Assembly (NCBI GenBank): GCA_903929765.1
Contig: CAIYVX010000105.1
Coordinates: 57,334-121,333, forward strand
Reading direction: 5' to 3'
Origin: an uncultured Planctomycetia bacterium
GTDB taxonomy: Bacteria; Planctomycetota; Phycisphaerae; FEN-1346; JAACEH01
DNA: 64,000 nucleotides
Of this stretch, positions 56,227-64,000 are shown in pieces. Below the pieces are notes generated by a model. The model was not told the DNA's origin. It worked only from the letters and a program-made list of their open reading frames with translations, and did not search any database. The position numbers and the translations under genes were made by a program. How positions within the stretch are numbered: the stretch's first letter is position 1; every line of letters starts with the position of its first letter.

Positions 56227-59200
56227 ATGACGTCATTCACTCGGCGGTTGACGGTCGCGTTCGCGGCAGTGTTCCTGGCCTTGCTTGCCGCGGGCTTCTG
56301 GTTCTATCACAGCCAGGAGCAGCAACTGCGCGGCGAAGTCGAAGCTACACTCCAATCCGTGGTCAAGTTGAAGGCCGACGAGATCAGCCAGTGGCGGGCG
56401 GAGCGGCTGGCGGATGCGGCCGTGCTGGCGGAAAGCCCGTTTCTGGCCGATGCCGCCGCGCACCCCACCGCCTTGGCCAAAGAACGTCTGCTGACCCGCT
56501 TCCATTCCTTGCAGCAACACTACCACTATCACGACGTTCTGCTGTTGAACAACCTGGGTCAGGTGTTGCTGAGCCTTTCCGGCGGAACCGTCACCCTCGA
56601 TGAGGGGTCGAGGCAGGCTTTGGCCGTCGCCTTGCGGGAGCGAAGGCCGGTCATGAGCGACCTGCATGTCGGGCCAGGCCAAGTGCCGCACCTCGACGTC
56701 GTGGCGCCACTGCTGGGGGCGGACGTGAGCCCGTCTGGTCCAAGCTGGGCAATCATCCTGCAAAGTGACGCCGGACAAATGCTCTATCCCCTGCTTCAGT
56801 CCTGGCCCACGCCGGCGCAGAGTGCGGAGTCCCTGCTGGTTCGCCGGGATGGCGATGCTGTCCTGTTCCTGAATGACCTGCGGTTCCAGACCGACACAGC
56901 CCTGAAACTGCGCCTGCCGCTGACACGGACGGATCTACCGGCGGTCATGGCGGTGCAGGGCCGCGAGGGCGTGGTCGAGGGGATCGATTACCGCGGGGTA
57001 CCAGTGCTCTCGGTGCTCAAGGCGGTTCCCGACTCGCCGTGGTATCTGGTGGCCAAGGTGGATACGGAGGAAGCTTTGGCGGTCTGGCGGACCCGATCGG
57101 CATTGATCGTCGGTCTGGTGTTGGTGCTCCTGCTGGCGGCGTGTGCGGCGGCGGGGCTGGTTTGGCAGCATAGCCGCAAGCGGCACTACCTGGCCTTGCT
57201 GGAGGCGGAAAAGGCTCGTCTCCAGAGCGAGGAACGCTACCGGATCACGCTGCTGAGCATCGGCGACGGAGTGATCGCCACAGACGGCGCCGGGCGGGTG
57301 GACCTGCTGAACCCGGTGGCGGAAGCGCTCACCGGGTGGCGGCAGGAGGAGGCCCGCACCCGACCGGTCGAGGAAGTATTCAACATCGTCAACGAAAAAA
57401 CGCGGCAGACGGCGGAGAATCCGGTGACTCGGGTGCTCAAAGAGGGCGTGGTGGTCGGGCTGGCCAATCACACGGCCCTGATTGCCCGCGACGGCCGCGA
57501 GTGCCCCATCGCCGACAGCGGTTCGCCCATCCGCGACGAAACGGGCGAGACCACTGGTGTAGTCCTGGTTTTCCGCGACCAGACGGTCGAGCGGGCCTCG
57601 CAGCGGGCGCTGGAGGTGGAGCGGAACCATCTGCACGCGATCATGTCGGCCTCGCCGGTGGGCCTGCTGGTCCTGGACGAGACGGAACAGATCGTCGACG
57701 CCAATCCGGCGGCGGAGCGGATGTTCGGCAAGAAACTGGCGGATTGTCAAAGGCTCCGCTGCGGGGACTTTCTCTCCTGTGTGCGCCGCCATGAGGATCC
57801 TCGCGGCTGCGGGAATTCGCCGCAATGTCCGAGCTGCCAACTTTATGCGGCTATCCGGAACGTCCTGGCCGGCGGCGCCGGCATTCACGACCAGGACATG
57901 GAAGCCTGGATTGATTCCGAGCAGGGCCGGCAGAAGATCTGGCTTACTTTCAGTATTGAGCCGGTGGTGCTGAACGGGCGGCGGCACGCGGTGATGGCCC
58001 TGGATGACATTACCCACCGAAAGCAGGCTGAATATTCCCTGGAAGTTTCTGAGACCAAGTACCGGCGGCTGTTCGAGGCGTCGCGAGACGGCGTTCTGAT
58101 TCTGGACGCCGAGAGCGGACGTATTGTCGAAGTGAATCCCTTCCTGCTGGAGTTGCTGGGGCTGCCGCGCGAGCAACTCCTGGGGCAGACCCTCTGGGAG
58201 ATCGGGGCCTTCAGCGACATCGTGGCCAACCGTGATTCGTTCCTGAAACTACAGGCCGAAGGCTACGTGCGCTACGAAAATCTGCCGCTCCGAGCCAAGG
58301 ACGGGCAATCCATCGCGGTGGAATTCGTCAGCAACGTGTATGCCGTGGATGGCCACAAGGTGATTCAGTGCAATATCCGGGACATCACAGAGCGGAAGCG
58401 GGCCGAGGAAGCTCTGGCCGAATCGCGACATTTCCTGGAGTCTTGTCTGGATGCGCTATCCGCCAACATTGCCGTTATCGACAAAACCGGCCGGATCATT
58501 GCCGTGAACCAGCGCTGGCGGGATTTCGCCCGGGCCAACGGGGCGGAGGAGGCGAAGGTTTGTGAAGGAGCCGACTACCTGGCGGTCTGCGCTGCCGCGA
58601 CGAGCGAATCCGCCGAGGGGGCCCAGGCCTTTGCCGAAGCGATTCGAGCGGTTATCTCCGGCAGAATAACGAACTACGCCGAGGAGTACGCCTGTCACAG
58701 CCCCAACGAGCAGCGGTGGTTCAGCGGGAGCCTGACGGTGTTCCCCGGCGAGGGTCCCAGGCGCGTGGTCATCTCGCACGAGAATATCACCGATAAGTAC
58801 CTGGCGGTGGAAGCGGTACGGGAGAATTCGGCCCGACTGGACCTGGCGTTGCAGTCGGCGCAAATGGGCGTGTGGGGTCTGGACCTGATCGAAAACAAGC
58901 GCCGTTTCGACGACCAGGCCTGCCGCCTGCTGGGGATTGACCCGAAGACCTTCCTGGGTACGCCGGAGGAATTCTACTCGGTGGTGCATCCGGACGACCG
59001 CGAGAAGTTGAAGGCGGCCATGGCGAGCACCATCCACGAGGACCAGTTCTACGAAGTCGATTACCGGGTGGTGTGGCCAGACGGCAGCAGCCACGACATC
59101 ACCACCCGTGGCCGGTTGTACCGCGACCCGACCGACCGCCCGGTGAGAATCAACGGGGGCATCTGGGACATCACCAGGCACAAGCTGGCGGAGGAAGCCC

Positions 59201-60732
59201 TGCGGGAGAGCGAGACACGCTTCCGCTCGTTAATCGAGGCGGCGCCGGAGGCGGTTTTTGTCCAGAGCGACGACCGGTATGTTTATATAAATCCGGCGGG
59301 CTGCCGGCTGTACGGCATCACGAAGCCGGAGGAGTTAGTCGGCACGGCGTTCATGGAGCGAATGGCTCCGGAATATCGGGAGGCGATCCGGGAGCGCGTC
59401 CGGCTCCAGGTTGAGAAAAACCAGCCCGCGCCGCTGATGGAGCAGGAACATCTCCGCGTGGACGGTTCACGGGTTCAGGTCGAGACGACGGCGGTGCCCA
59501 TCCGCTTCCAGGGCCGGGCGGCGCATCTGGTCTTTATCCGCGACATCACAGCCCGCAAGGAGTTGGAGCAGCAACTGCTCCAGGCCCAAAAGATGGAGGC
59601 CATCGGGCAACTGGCCGGCGGCGTGGCCCATGATTTCCGCAACCAACTGACGGTGATCAAGGGCTATGGCGAGAGGCTCTTGCGGCGGTTCCTGGTCAAG
59701 GACGAGGGACGCGAGATTATGGAAGAAATCCTGCGGGCCACCGAACGTTCGACCCAGCTCACGGGGCAGTTGCTGGCTTTCAGCCGCAAGCAGACCTTCC
59801 ACCTGCAGCATGTGGACCTGGGCGACCTGATCGCGGAATTCAGCACGAGTCTGTCGCAGATGGTCGGCGAGGACATGACCTGGTCAATTAATTCCTGTGC
59901 CACGCGCTGCCTGGTGGAGATCGATCCGGGGCAGTTTCAGCAGGCCCTCATCAACCTGGTGTCCAACGCCCACGATGCTATGCCCAAGGGGGGCAAGTTG
60001 AAGATCGCCACGACGATTGTTCAGGAACTGAAGGCGGGCTTCCGCCAGAAACATCCCGAAGCCCAACCGGGCGCGTACAGCGTGGTCGAGATAAGCGATA
60101 CCGGTTGTGGCATGGACGAGGCAACGCTGGCCCACCTGTTTGAGCCGTTCTTCACGACCAAGCCGGTGGGCCAGGGCACGGGCCTGGGCCTGGCGATGGT
60201 TTACGGTTTCGTCAAGCAGAGCAACGGTCTGATCGAGGTGGAAAGCCGTCCGGGCCAGGGCACGACCTTCCGGCTCTATTTTCCCCAGTCCGAGCCGGAG
60301 GGCGCGGCCGAGAGCGAACCTGAGCCGACGGTCGAGGTGTCGCACAGCCCGGGCGACATTCTCCTGGTCGAGGATGAGCGGCTTGTTCGTCGCATCCTGG
60401 CGGACTCGTTGCAGGAGGTCGGTTACACTGTGACGGAGGCGACCAATGCGGCCGAGGCGCTGGTTTTGATCAACCGACCGGAGAACCATTTTGATCTGTT
60501 GGTGACGGACGTGGTCATGCCGGGTGGCAGCGGCGTCGACCTGGCCAAGAGTGTGCATATGGCCCGGCCAGACCTGCCGATCCTGTTTCTCTCCGGTTAT
60601 GCCGGCAAAGAACTGTCCAAACGCGGCGTGGAGTTGGATCCACAGCACGTGTTGGTCAAGCCGGTCAGCCACGAGGACTTCGTGACCCGCGTTCATCAAC
60701 TGCTGGCTGAGGCCAGAGGCCGGCATTCGTAA
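56227..60732 (+). CDS. large multi-PAS hybrid histidine kinase
   Basis: 1501 aa from the ATG at 56227 ([16 protein letters not shown]) with AAGGAG 9 bases upstream. TM1 about 7-28, a periplasmic double-Cache-like sensor about 35-290, TM2 about 293-315, six PAS/PAC domains between about 334 and 1115, HisKA ([16 protein letters not shown], His about 1135), HATPase ([34 protein letters not shown]) and a C-terminal receiver from about 1376 ([13 protein letters not shown]). The second PAS has a Cys cluster (CGDFLSC...[11 protein letters not shown]). Such a layout allows detection of several cues, one of them external. Output partner unknown; the adjacent orphan receivers are candidates. Confidence 0.93.
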   Translation: MTSFTRRLTVAFAAVFLALLAAGFWFYHSQEQQLRGEVEATLQSVVKLKADEISQWRAERLADAAVLAESPFLADAAAHPTALAKERLLTRFHSLQQHYHYHDVLLLNNLGQVLLSLSGGTVTLDEGSRQALAVALRERRPVMSDLHVGPGQVPHLDVVAPLLGADVSPSGPSWAIILQSDAGQMLYPLLQSWPTPAQSAESLLVRRDGDAVLFLNDLRFQTDTALKLRLPLTRTDLPAVMAVQGREGVVEGIDYRGVPVLSVLKAVPDSPWYLVAKVDTEEALAVWRTRSALIVGLVLVLLLAACAAAGLVWQHSRKRHYLALLEAEKARLQSEERYRITLLSIGDGVIATDGAGRVDLLNPVAEALTGWRQEEARTRPVEEVFNIVNEKTRQTAENPVTRVLKEGVVVGLANHTALIARDGRECPIADSGSPIRDETGETTGVVLVFRDQTVERASQRALEVERNHLHAIMSASPVGLLVLDETEQIVDANPAAERMFGKKLADCQRLRCGDFLSCVRRHEDPRGCGNSPQCPSCQLYAAIRNVLAGGAGIHDQDMEAWIDSEQGRQKIWLTFSIEPVVLNGRRHAVMALDDITHRKQAEYSLEVSETKYRRLFEASRDGVLILDAESGRIVEVNPFLLELLGLPREQLLGQTLWEIGAFSDIVANRDSFLKLQAEGYVRYENLPLRAKDGQSIAVEFVSNVYAVDGHKVIQCNIRDITERKRAEEALAESRHFLESCLDALSANIAVIDKTGRIIAVNQRWRDFARANGAEEAKVCEGADYLAVCAAATSESAEGAQAFAEAIRAVISGRITNYAEEYACHSPNEQRWFSGSLTVFPGEGPRRVVISHENITDKYLAVEAVRENSARLDLALQSAQMGVWGLDLIENKRRFDDQACRLLGIDPKTFLGTPEEFYSVVHPDDREKLKAAMASTIHEDQFYEVDYRVVWPDGSSHDITTRGRLYRDPTDRPVRINGGIWDITRHKLAEEALRESETRFRSLIEAAPEAVFVQSDDRYVYINPAGCRLYGITKPEELVGTAFMERMAPEYREAIRERVRLQVEKNQPAPLMEQEHLRVDGSRVQVETTAVPIRFQGRAAHLVFIRDITARKELEQQLLQAQKMEAIGQLAGGVAHDFRNQLTVIKGYGERLLRRFLVKDEGREIMEEILRATERSTQLTGQLLAFSRKQTFHLQHVDLGDLIAEFSTSLSQMVGEDMTWSINSCATRCLVEIDPGQFQQALINLVSNAHDAMPKGGKLKIATTIVQELKAGFRQKHPEAQPGAYSVVEISDTGCGMDEATLAHLFEPFFTTKPVGQGTGLGLAMVYGFVKQSNGLIEVESRPGQGTTFRLYFPQSEPEGAAESEPEPTVEVSHSPGDILLVEDERLVRRILADSLQEVGYTVTEATNAAEALVLINRPENHFDLLVTDVVMPGGSGVDLAKSVHMARPDLPILFLSGYAGKELSKRGVELDPQHVLVKPVSHEDFVTRVHQLLAEARGRHS

Positions 60733-60796
60733 GAAGGCTCAGGCACTTCCCCCTGCTCCATGATTTCCCGACGGCGGCCTCACAGTCCTCGGAATC

Positions 60797-60841
60797 CGGG
60801 TGCCACACTTTGAAGCCCGACGAAGTCGGGCCAAAGTGTGT
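60797..60841. repeat. nested hairpin repeat (CACACTTTG family)
   Basis: CACACTTTG-AA-GCCCGAC-GAA-GTCGGGC-CAAAGTGTG (60804-60840) is a perfect two-part stem with a two-base bulge. It is the same family as the hairpins inside the 51412 and 55401 elements, but here no terminal inverted repeats are seen. It may terminate transcription of the kinase gene. Confidence 0.7.
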
Positions 60842-60876
60842 ACTTCTTCCGTTGTTGTTTCTTCTCAGTCCGTCCT

Positions 60877-60980
60877 TAACGTTGGGTGGCCTGGTCCGGC
60901 GCAGACGGGTCATGAATAATTACCTCATGAGCGCCAGTTCTTCATGGCCTGACTTCGTCAGACCATGCCACCCACCGTTA
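60877..60980. mobile_element. second type of MITE-like element
   Basis: 104 bp bounded by TAACGTTGGGTGGCCTGGTC and GACCATGCCACCCACCGTTA, inverted repeats matching at 18 of 20 positions. An internal GGCCTGACTTCGTCAGACC hairpin lies at the right end. Distinct termini from the CTAGAGCA family. No coding capacity. Confidence 0.6.
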
Positions 60981-61006
60981 TGGGCCTGGGCAACAGCGCA
61001 AAAAAC

Positions 61007-61036
61007 GACGGGAGACCGTTGGTTCGGTCTCCCGTC
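61007..61036 (-). terminator. rho-independent terminator of the flagellin gene
   Basis: Perfect stem GACGGGAGACCG-TTGGTT-CGGTCTCCCGTC followed, in the flagellin direction, by one G and six T (AAAAAA at 61000-61005 on the + strand). It lies 85 bases after the flagellin stop. Confidence 0.9.
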
Positions 61037-61120
61037 GGCGAATGGTATTCGCTAGCCCCGGAGCGTCTGCGGCTGGCCCGTCGTACGGGAGCCGGTCCAT
61101 CCCGGAACCTTAAGCCGTTA

Positions 61121-62611
61121 CTATATGTTCTTCAGCAGCGACAGCACCAGTTGCGGGTTCGAGTTCGCGGCCGCCAGCACGCTGGTGCCGGCCTGTTCGA
61201 GAATCTGGGCCTTGCTCATGTTGGCCGTTTCGGCGGCGTAGTTGGTGTCCGTGATGGTGGAATTGGCGCTGGTAATGTTGTCGAGCGTGGTGTTCAGCGA
61301 GGCGATCTGCGGCGCCAGCGTGTTGCTCTGAACGGCGCCGATTTGACCGCGAAGGGTCGAGACCTGGGTGATGGCCGAGTTGACGATGTTCGCCGCTGCC
61401 GCGAAGTTGCCGGTCGACAGGGCATTCGTCCCGCCGGTCTTGAGGGTGCTCAGGAAGCCGGTGGCCGTATTGCCCAGGTTGTTCGAGGCGGCGTTGCTGA
61501 TGCCGAGGGCAACCTGGTTGCCGGTGTTGATCTGGGCACCGACCTGGAACTTCGCACCACCCTGAAGGATGTTGAAAGATCCGGCGGCGGTTTGCACGTT
61601 CGCCGCGGCGATGGTAAAGGTGAAGTTGAGGCCGGACTGGTTAACCGTGACATTCAAACCGTTCACCGAAACGCCAGTGGCTGTGCCGTTGACCGTAACC
61701 GCGGCGTCCGAACCCTTGGACGTATTGGTGACCGTACCACCGTTGGCGTCCGTGACCTGGATGTTGCCACCGGTCGCACTGATGACCGTGCCCGAACCGT
61801 AGGCGGCGACAGCGCCGGTGGAATCGGTTGAAGTGAAGTCGGTCGTGGTGGCCGTCGTTCCGTCCACCGCGGCCTTGATGCCCGTCTGAGCCGTCAAGGC
61901 GTTCACGTCGGCGATGAGAGTGGCCTGCGTGGCAACGTCACCAGCCGTCAAGGTCAACTGGGCGGAGCCGAGAGCGCCGGTGAGGGTAACCGTCGAACCA
62001 GCCGTGAGCAACGCCCGGTTTGCCGCCGTGAGTTGAAGTTGGGCCTGCTTCATGCTGGGACCGGCCGCCGTACGAGAGTCGACCGAGTAGTTGACCGCCG
62101 TGCTGGCGCCGTTGAACACCGCCTGGCTGATGTTTAAAGAGGCCGCGGTGATGTCGGTGTTAGTCACGCCCGTGGTCTTGTAGCCCAGCGTGCCGTCGAG
62201 CAGATTGGTGCCGTTGAATTGGGTCGTGTTGGCGATACGGTCGATGCTCGAGATGGCCTGGTCGATCTGCATCTGGTTGGCCGCCGTCTGGGAAGAGGAC
62301 ATGCCGCCCGTGCTGGCCGCCGTGTCAACCATCCCTTGAATCGTCAGGAGCAGACTGCTGGTCTGGCTCAGGGCGCCTTCGGCCGTGCCCAACATGTTGT
62401 TGGCCTGGGTGGCGTTGGTGATGGCCGAATTGAGGGCCGTCATCTGCGACTGCATGGCCTGGCTGGCGATCAGGCCGGCCGGGTTGTCCGAGCCGCTGTT
62501 GATCTGCAAGCCGGTCGACAGCCGCTGCAAGCTGGTGTTCATCTGGTTCGACGCTTTGGCAAGGTTCTGCTGCGCAATCATACTGGCGACGTTCGTGTTA
62601 ATAGTTGTCAT
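61121..62611 (-). CDS. fliC: flagellin
   Basis: 496 aa filament protein. Conserved N-terminal D0/D1 region (INTNVASMIAQQNLAKAS, LQRLSTGLQINSGSDNPAGLIAS) and C-terminal D1/D0 region (TISNTNYAAE-like TITDTNYAAETANMSKAQILEQAGTSVLA, ending LVLSLLKNI), separated by a Thr/Ala-rich variable outer domain (about 170-400). AAGGAGG lies 9 bases upstream of the ATG. It has its own terminator and a long leader, so it is probably a strongly expressed single gene. It supports flagellar motility as the output of the chemotaxis genes in this window. No other flagellar structural gene is present here. Confidence 0.97.
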   Translation of the reverse strand: MTTINTNVASMIAQQNLAKASNQMNTSLQRLSTGLQINSGSDNPAGLIASQAMQSQMTALNSAITNATQANNMLGTAEGALSQTSSLLLTIQGMVDTAASTGGMSSSQTAANQMQIDQAISSIDRIANTTQFNGTNLLDGTLGYKTTGVTNTDITAASLNISQAVFNGASTAVNYSVDSRTAAGPSMKQAQLQLTAANRALLTAGSTVTLTGALGSAQLTLTAGDVATQATLIADVNALTAQTGIKAAVDGTTATTTDFTSTDSTGAVAAYGSGTVISATGGNIQVTDANGGTVTNTSKGSDAAVTVNGTATGVSVNGLNVTVNQSGLNFTFTIAAANVQTAAGSFNILQGGAKFQVGAQINTGNQVALGISNAASNNLGNTATGFLSTLKTGGTNALSTGNFAAAANIVNSAITQVSTLRGQIGAVQSNTLAPQIASLNTTLDNITSANSTITDTNYAAETANMSKAQILEQAGTSVLAAANSNPQLVLSLLKNI

Positions 62612-63132
62612 TTAAGCCAACCTCCTTGTTTATTGGTCCGTTACTGGTTCGATCCTTCTTCCATTTCGATGCATCTTCGAGGCCACCGTAAACTTGACAG
62701 CCGGTCGATCGTTCCGGCCAAAAGCCGACTTTGGCCTCGAATCGCCCCTGCATCCCAGGGAGCCAACGCTCGACACTGCCTGACGCCCAACGCGCCAAAC
62801 ATTCCTGCACCACGGTTTCCGAGAGCGCCGCAAATCCTTTTCGGCGTCCGCCTGGCGGCTTACCTCCTTATGCCAGACGGCTGATCCTCTCCGCTCATGC
62901 CCCGGACCGGTCCCCGGCCCATAACTGAAGTGGTGCATACCTCATCGGCGCAGCACCATGGATTCTCCATGGGGTAAACCCCTATAGTGGCCCAGCGATG
63001 TTGCACTGCTCAGAATGAACTGTTTTCGAGCTATCGGGCAATCGATCACTCTCCGACAGTCCTCAATGGTGTGCCCGCAGATTTCCCCGGCTTCGACCTT
63101 GCGAACCTGATGAGTAAGATAGCGGTTTCAGG
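62612..63132 (-). other. flagellin 5' region, promoter not resolved
   Basis: About 520 bases upstream of flagellin without a convincing gene. GCCGATGA on the - strand (62942-62949) resembles the -10 box of flagellar sigma28 promoters, but no TAAA lies 15 bases before it. A palindrome CCATGG-ATTCT-CCATGG (62957-62973) sits next to it. If transcription starts there, the leader would be about 320 nt, with several potential stems. Treat as a candidate region only. Confidence 0.35.
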
Positions 63133-63387
63133 CTGGTTGCAGGCATCCTTGACGGTCAGTTCGCCTCATGGTATACTCGTTGCTTGAGGTGTTTTGCCGG
63201 CAGGTAGGTCGGCGGCGATGTCGAGATAGCACTGTAGTGCGACTTGCGGATCGTACCAGACGCCGAAAAAATGAACCCTGCCGCGTTTTTTCTTGTACCA
63301 CTGACCATTCGGAGGTGCGGTCTGCGGGAATGACGGATACGGTTTGGCAGGTTTGCTGTTTTGTCGCGGCACATGAGTTAGCGACAT
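63133..63387 (-). pseudogene. N-terminal relic of a planctomycete-type tyrosine integrase
   Basis: The frame from about 63387 reads KPAKPYPSFPQ, NGQWYKKKRGRVHFFGVW and DIAADLPAGKTP, which matches my recollection of the N-terminal arm of phage-like tyrosine recombinases common in planctomycetes. After an in-frame TGA (63166-63168) it resumes GELTVKDACNQ, resembling the next conserved block (LTVKDLCN). The catalytic domain is missing. It is therefore truncated and interrupted. It starts 138 bases from the 5' end of tRNA-Cys, a common integration site type. Confidence 0.55.
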
Positions 63388-63524
63388 AGGATGACCGCGA
63401 AGAAAATGGAAATACGGGCGACCGATGAGTGATTATGTTGTCATGTATGGTTGTTTGGGTTGTCGTTGATGGTTTTTTTTGCCTTGCTCTGTATCGTCGT
63501 AAGTCCTTGTACTGCTTGTAGTTA

Positions 63525-63600
63525 GGCGCCGTAGCCAAATTGGCAAGGCAGCGGATTGCAAATCCGCGATTTGTCGGTTCAAGTCCGACCGGCGCCTCCA
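63525..63600 (+). tRNA. tRNA-Cys (GCA)
   Basis: Complete cloverleaf with encoded CCA. The acceptor stem GGCGCCG pairs with CGGCGCC, discriminator base T as expected for Cys, D-arm GCCAAATTGGCAAGGC, anticodon stem GCGGA-TTGCAAA-TCCGC with anticodon GCA and T-arm GTCGG-TTCAAGT-CCGAC. Its first 40 bases are duplicated in the repeats at 22110 and 30949. The promoter seen in those repeats is not found immediately upstream here. Confidence 0.98.
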
Positions 63601-63628
63601 TCATCTTTTCGCCGTTTCCCCCGAAAAA

Positions 63629-63658
63629 AAAGCCCCGACCTGAACAGGCCGGGGCTTT
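63629..63658. terminator. bidirectional terminator between tRNA-Cys and the dockerin gene
   Basis: Stem AAAGCCCCG...CGGGGCTTT with a 12-base loop. On the - strand a run of T (AAAAAAAA at 63624-63631 of the + strand) makes it a strong terminator for the dockerin gene; on the + strand it can end the tRNA-Cys transcript. Confidence 0.85.
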
Positions 63659-63684
63659 CGTCGCATTTTCGCCAACACCCGCCG

Positions 63685-64000
63685 TTACGGCGCCGTCAGG
63701 CCGTTCAAAATCAGGTTCAGCAGAACTCGGTCGGCGGTAGTCACCGACCCGTTGCCGGAAAGGTCGGCCTCCGCATCGGTCTGCGGCGCAATGGCGAAGC
63801 CGTTCAGCCGCTTGTCAAGAATGGCCAAGTCGCTACGGTCCACCTGCCCGGTGTTGTTGATGTCGCCCAATGGCCGCACGGTGATCATCACGCTCGCCGT
63901 CGCCGGATTATTCACGCCGGACACGTCGCCCACCACCGCCACCGTCACCGTGCAACTGCCCGTCACGGCCAGGTTCGCCGCACTGCCCACCACCCCGCCG
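63685..64000 (-). CDS. C-terminal part of an exported dockerin-containing protein
   Basis: The frame stays open to the window edge, so the gene is partial; the listed ORF start (GTG at 63993) is not a real start. The visible 105 residues hold a beta-rich segment (CTVTVAVVGDVSGVNN) and a C-terminal type I dockerin-like pair: LGDINNTGQVDRSDLAILDKRLNG and DLSGNGSVTTADRVLLNLILNG, each with Asp/Asn calcium-loop residues. Dockerins bind cohesins or anchor large secreted proteins; in planctomycete-like bacteria they cap many extracellular proteins. Terminated by the hairpin at 63629. Confidence 0.85.
   Translation of the reverse strand, partial: GGVVGSAANLAVTGSCTVTVAVVGDVSGVNNPATASVMITVRPLGDINNTGQVDRSDLAILDKRLNGFAIAPQTDAEADLSGNGSVTTADRVLLNLILNGLTAP

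Noticed and set aside
62612-62940. c-di-GMP (GEMM) riboswitch before flagellin
   Set aside because: Looked for the conserved core (GGGCAAACC and GGGACGCAAAGC types) on the - strand and did not find it.
62983-63012. sigma54-type promoter TGGCCC...TTGCA
   Set aside because: The GG-GC spacing is two bases too long and it points away from flagellin.
63166-63168. In-frame TGA in the integrase relic as recoding or selenocysteine
   Set aside because: The rest of the enzyme is missing, so decay is simpler than recoding.
63128-63604. 158-aa - strand ORF through tRNA-Cys
   Set aside because: It reads antisense through the tRNA gene, giving the well-known spurious translation of a reversed tRNA; the integrase relic is in a different frame.

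Overview
GC-rich bacterial chromosome segment. The tandem beta-carbonic anhydrase inside a chemotaxis operon, the dockerin-type exported protein, the flagellin, the many hybrid kinases, the planctomycete-style integrase relic and several families of dispersed palindromes together suggest a motile, heterotrophic Planctomycetota member (Phycisphaerae or a relative). This is inference from gene content; no rRNA or other taxonomic marker is present.

Layout. 12-1073: a Gfo/Idh/MocA oxidoreductase on the + strand. 1098-18041 (- strand): a complete proton-pumping NADH dehydrogenase operon, nuoA-B-CD(fused)-E-F-G-H-I-J-K-L-M-N, continuing into zwf and pgl, so the oxidative pentose phosphate entry genes sit at its distal end. 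Several junctions are 1-4 base start/stop overlaps. Small hairpin repeats lie inside or beside nuoB, nuoG, nuoM and pgl. A Fis-type helix-turn-helix remnant lies just upstream of nuoA. 18307-21798 (- strand): a small membrane protein, a Blc-like lipocalin, rubrerythrin and a rubredoxin-fused NAD(P)H oxidoreductase, which reads as a peroxide/oxygen defence set. 22359-30739: a TonB-dependent receptor divergent from an ABC-type binding protein, a hybrid kinase, an HD-GYP response regulator and a GGDEF response regulator.

31315-47685 (- strand): a long chemotaxis operon, cheA-cheW-mcp-(tandem carbonic anhydrase with membrane tail)-porin-cheR-cheD-cheY-cheX-cheB, followed by a hybrid kinase and a GGDEF regulator. 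48082-51404 (+ strand): HDOD protein, a second CheX, a second CheY and a DUF342/FapA-like protein. 51660-60732: response regulators and two large PAS histidine kinases. 61121-62611: flagellin with a clear terminator. 63133-63600: an integrase relic and tRNA-Cys(GCA). 63685-end: the C-terminus of a dockerin-containing protein.

The two most unusual signals are: (1) two 272-bp repeats (22045-22316 and 30884-31155, no indels, about 25 mismatches by hand count), each carrying a sigma70-like promoter and the 5' half of the same tRNA-Cys that is intact at 63525, broken just after the anticodon; and (2) an exported, membrane-anchored double beta-carbonic anhydrase encoded with a porin between the chemoreceptor and cheR, suggesting that CO2/bicarbonate or local pH is tied to chemotaxis.
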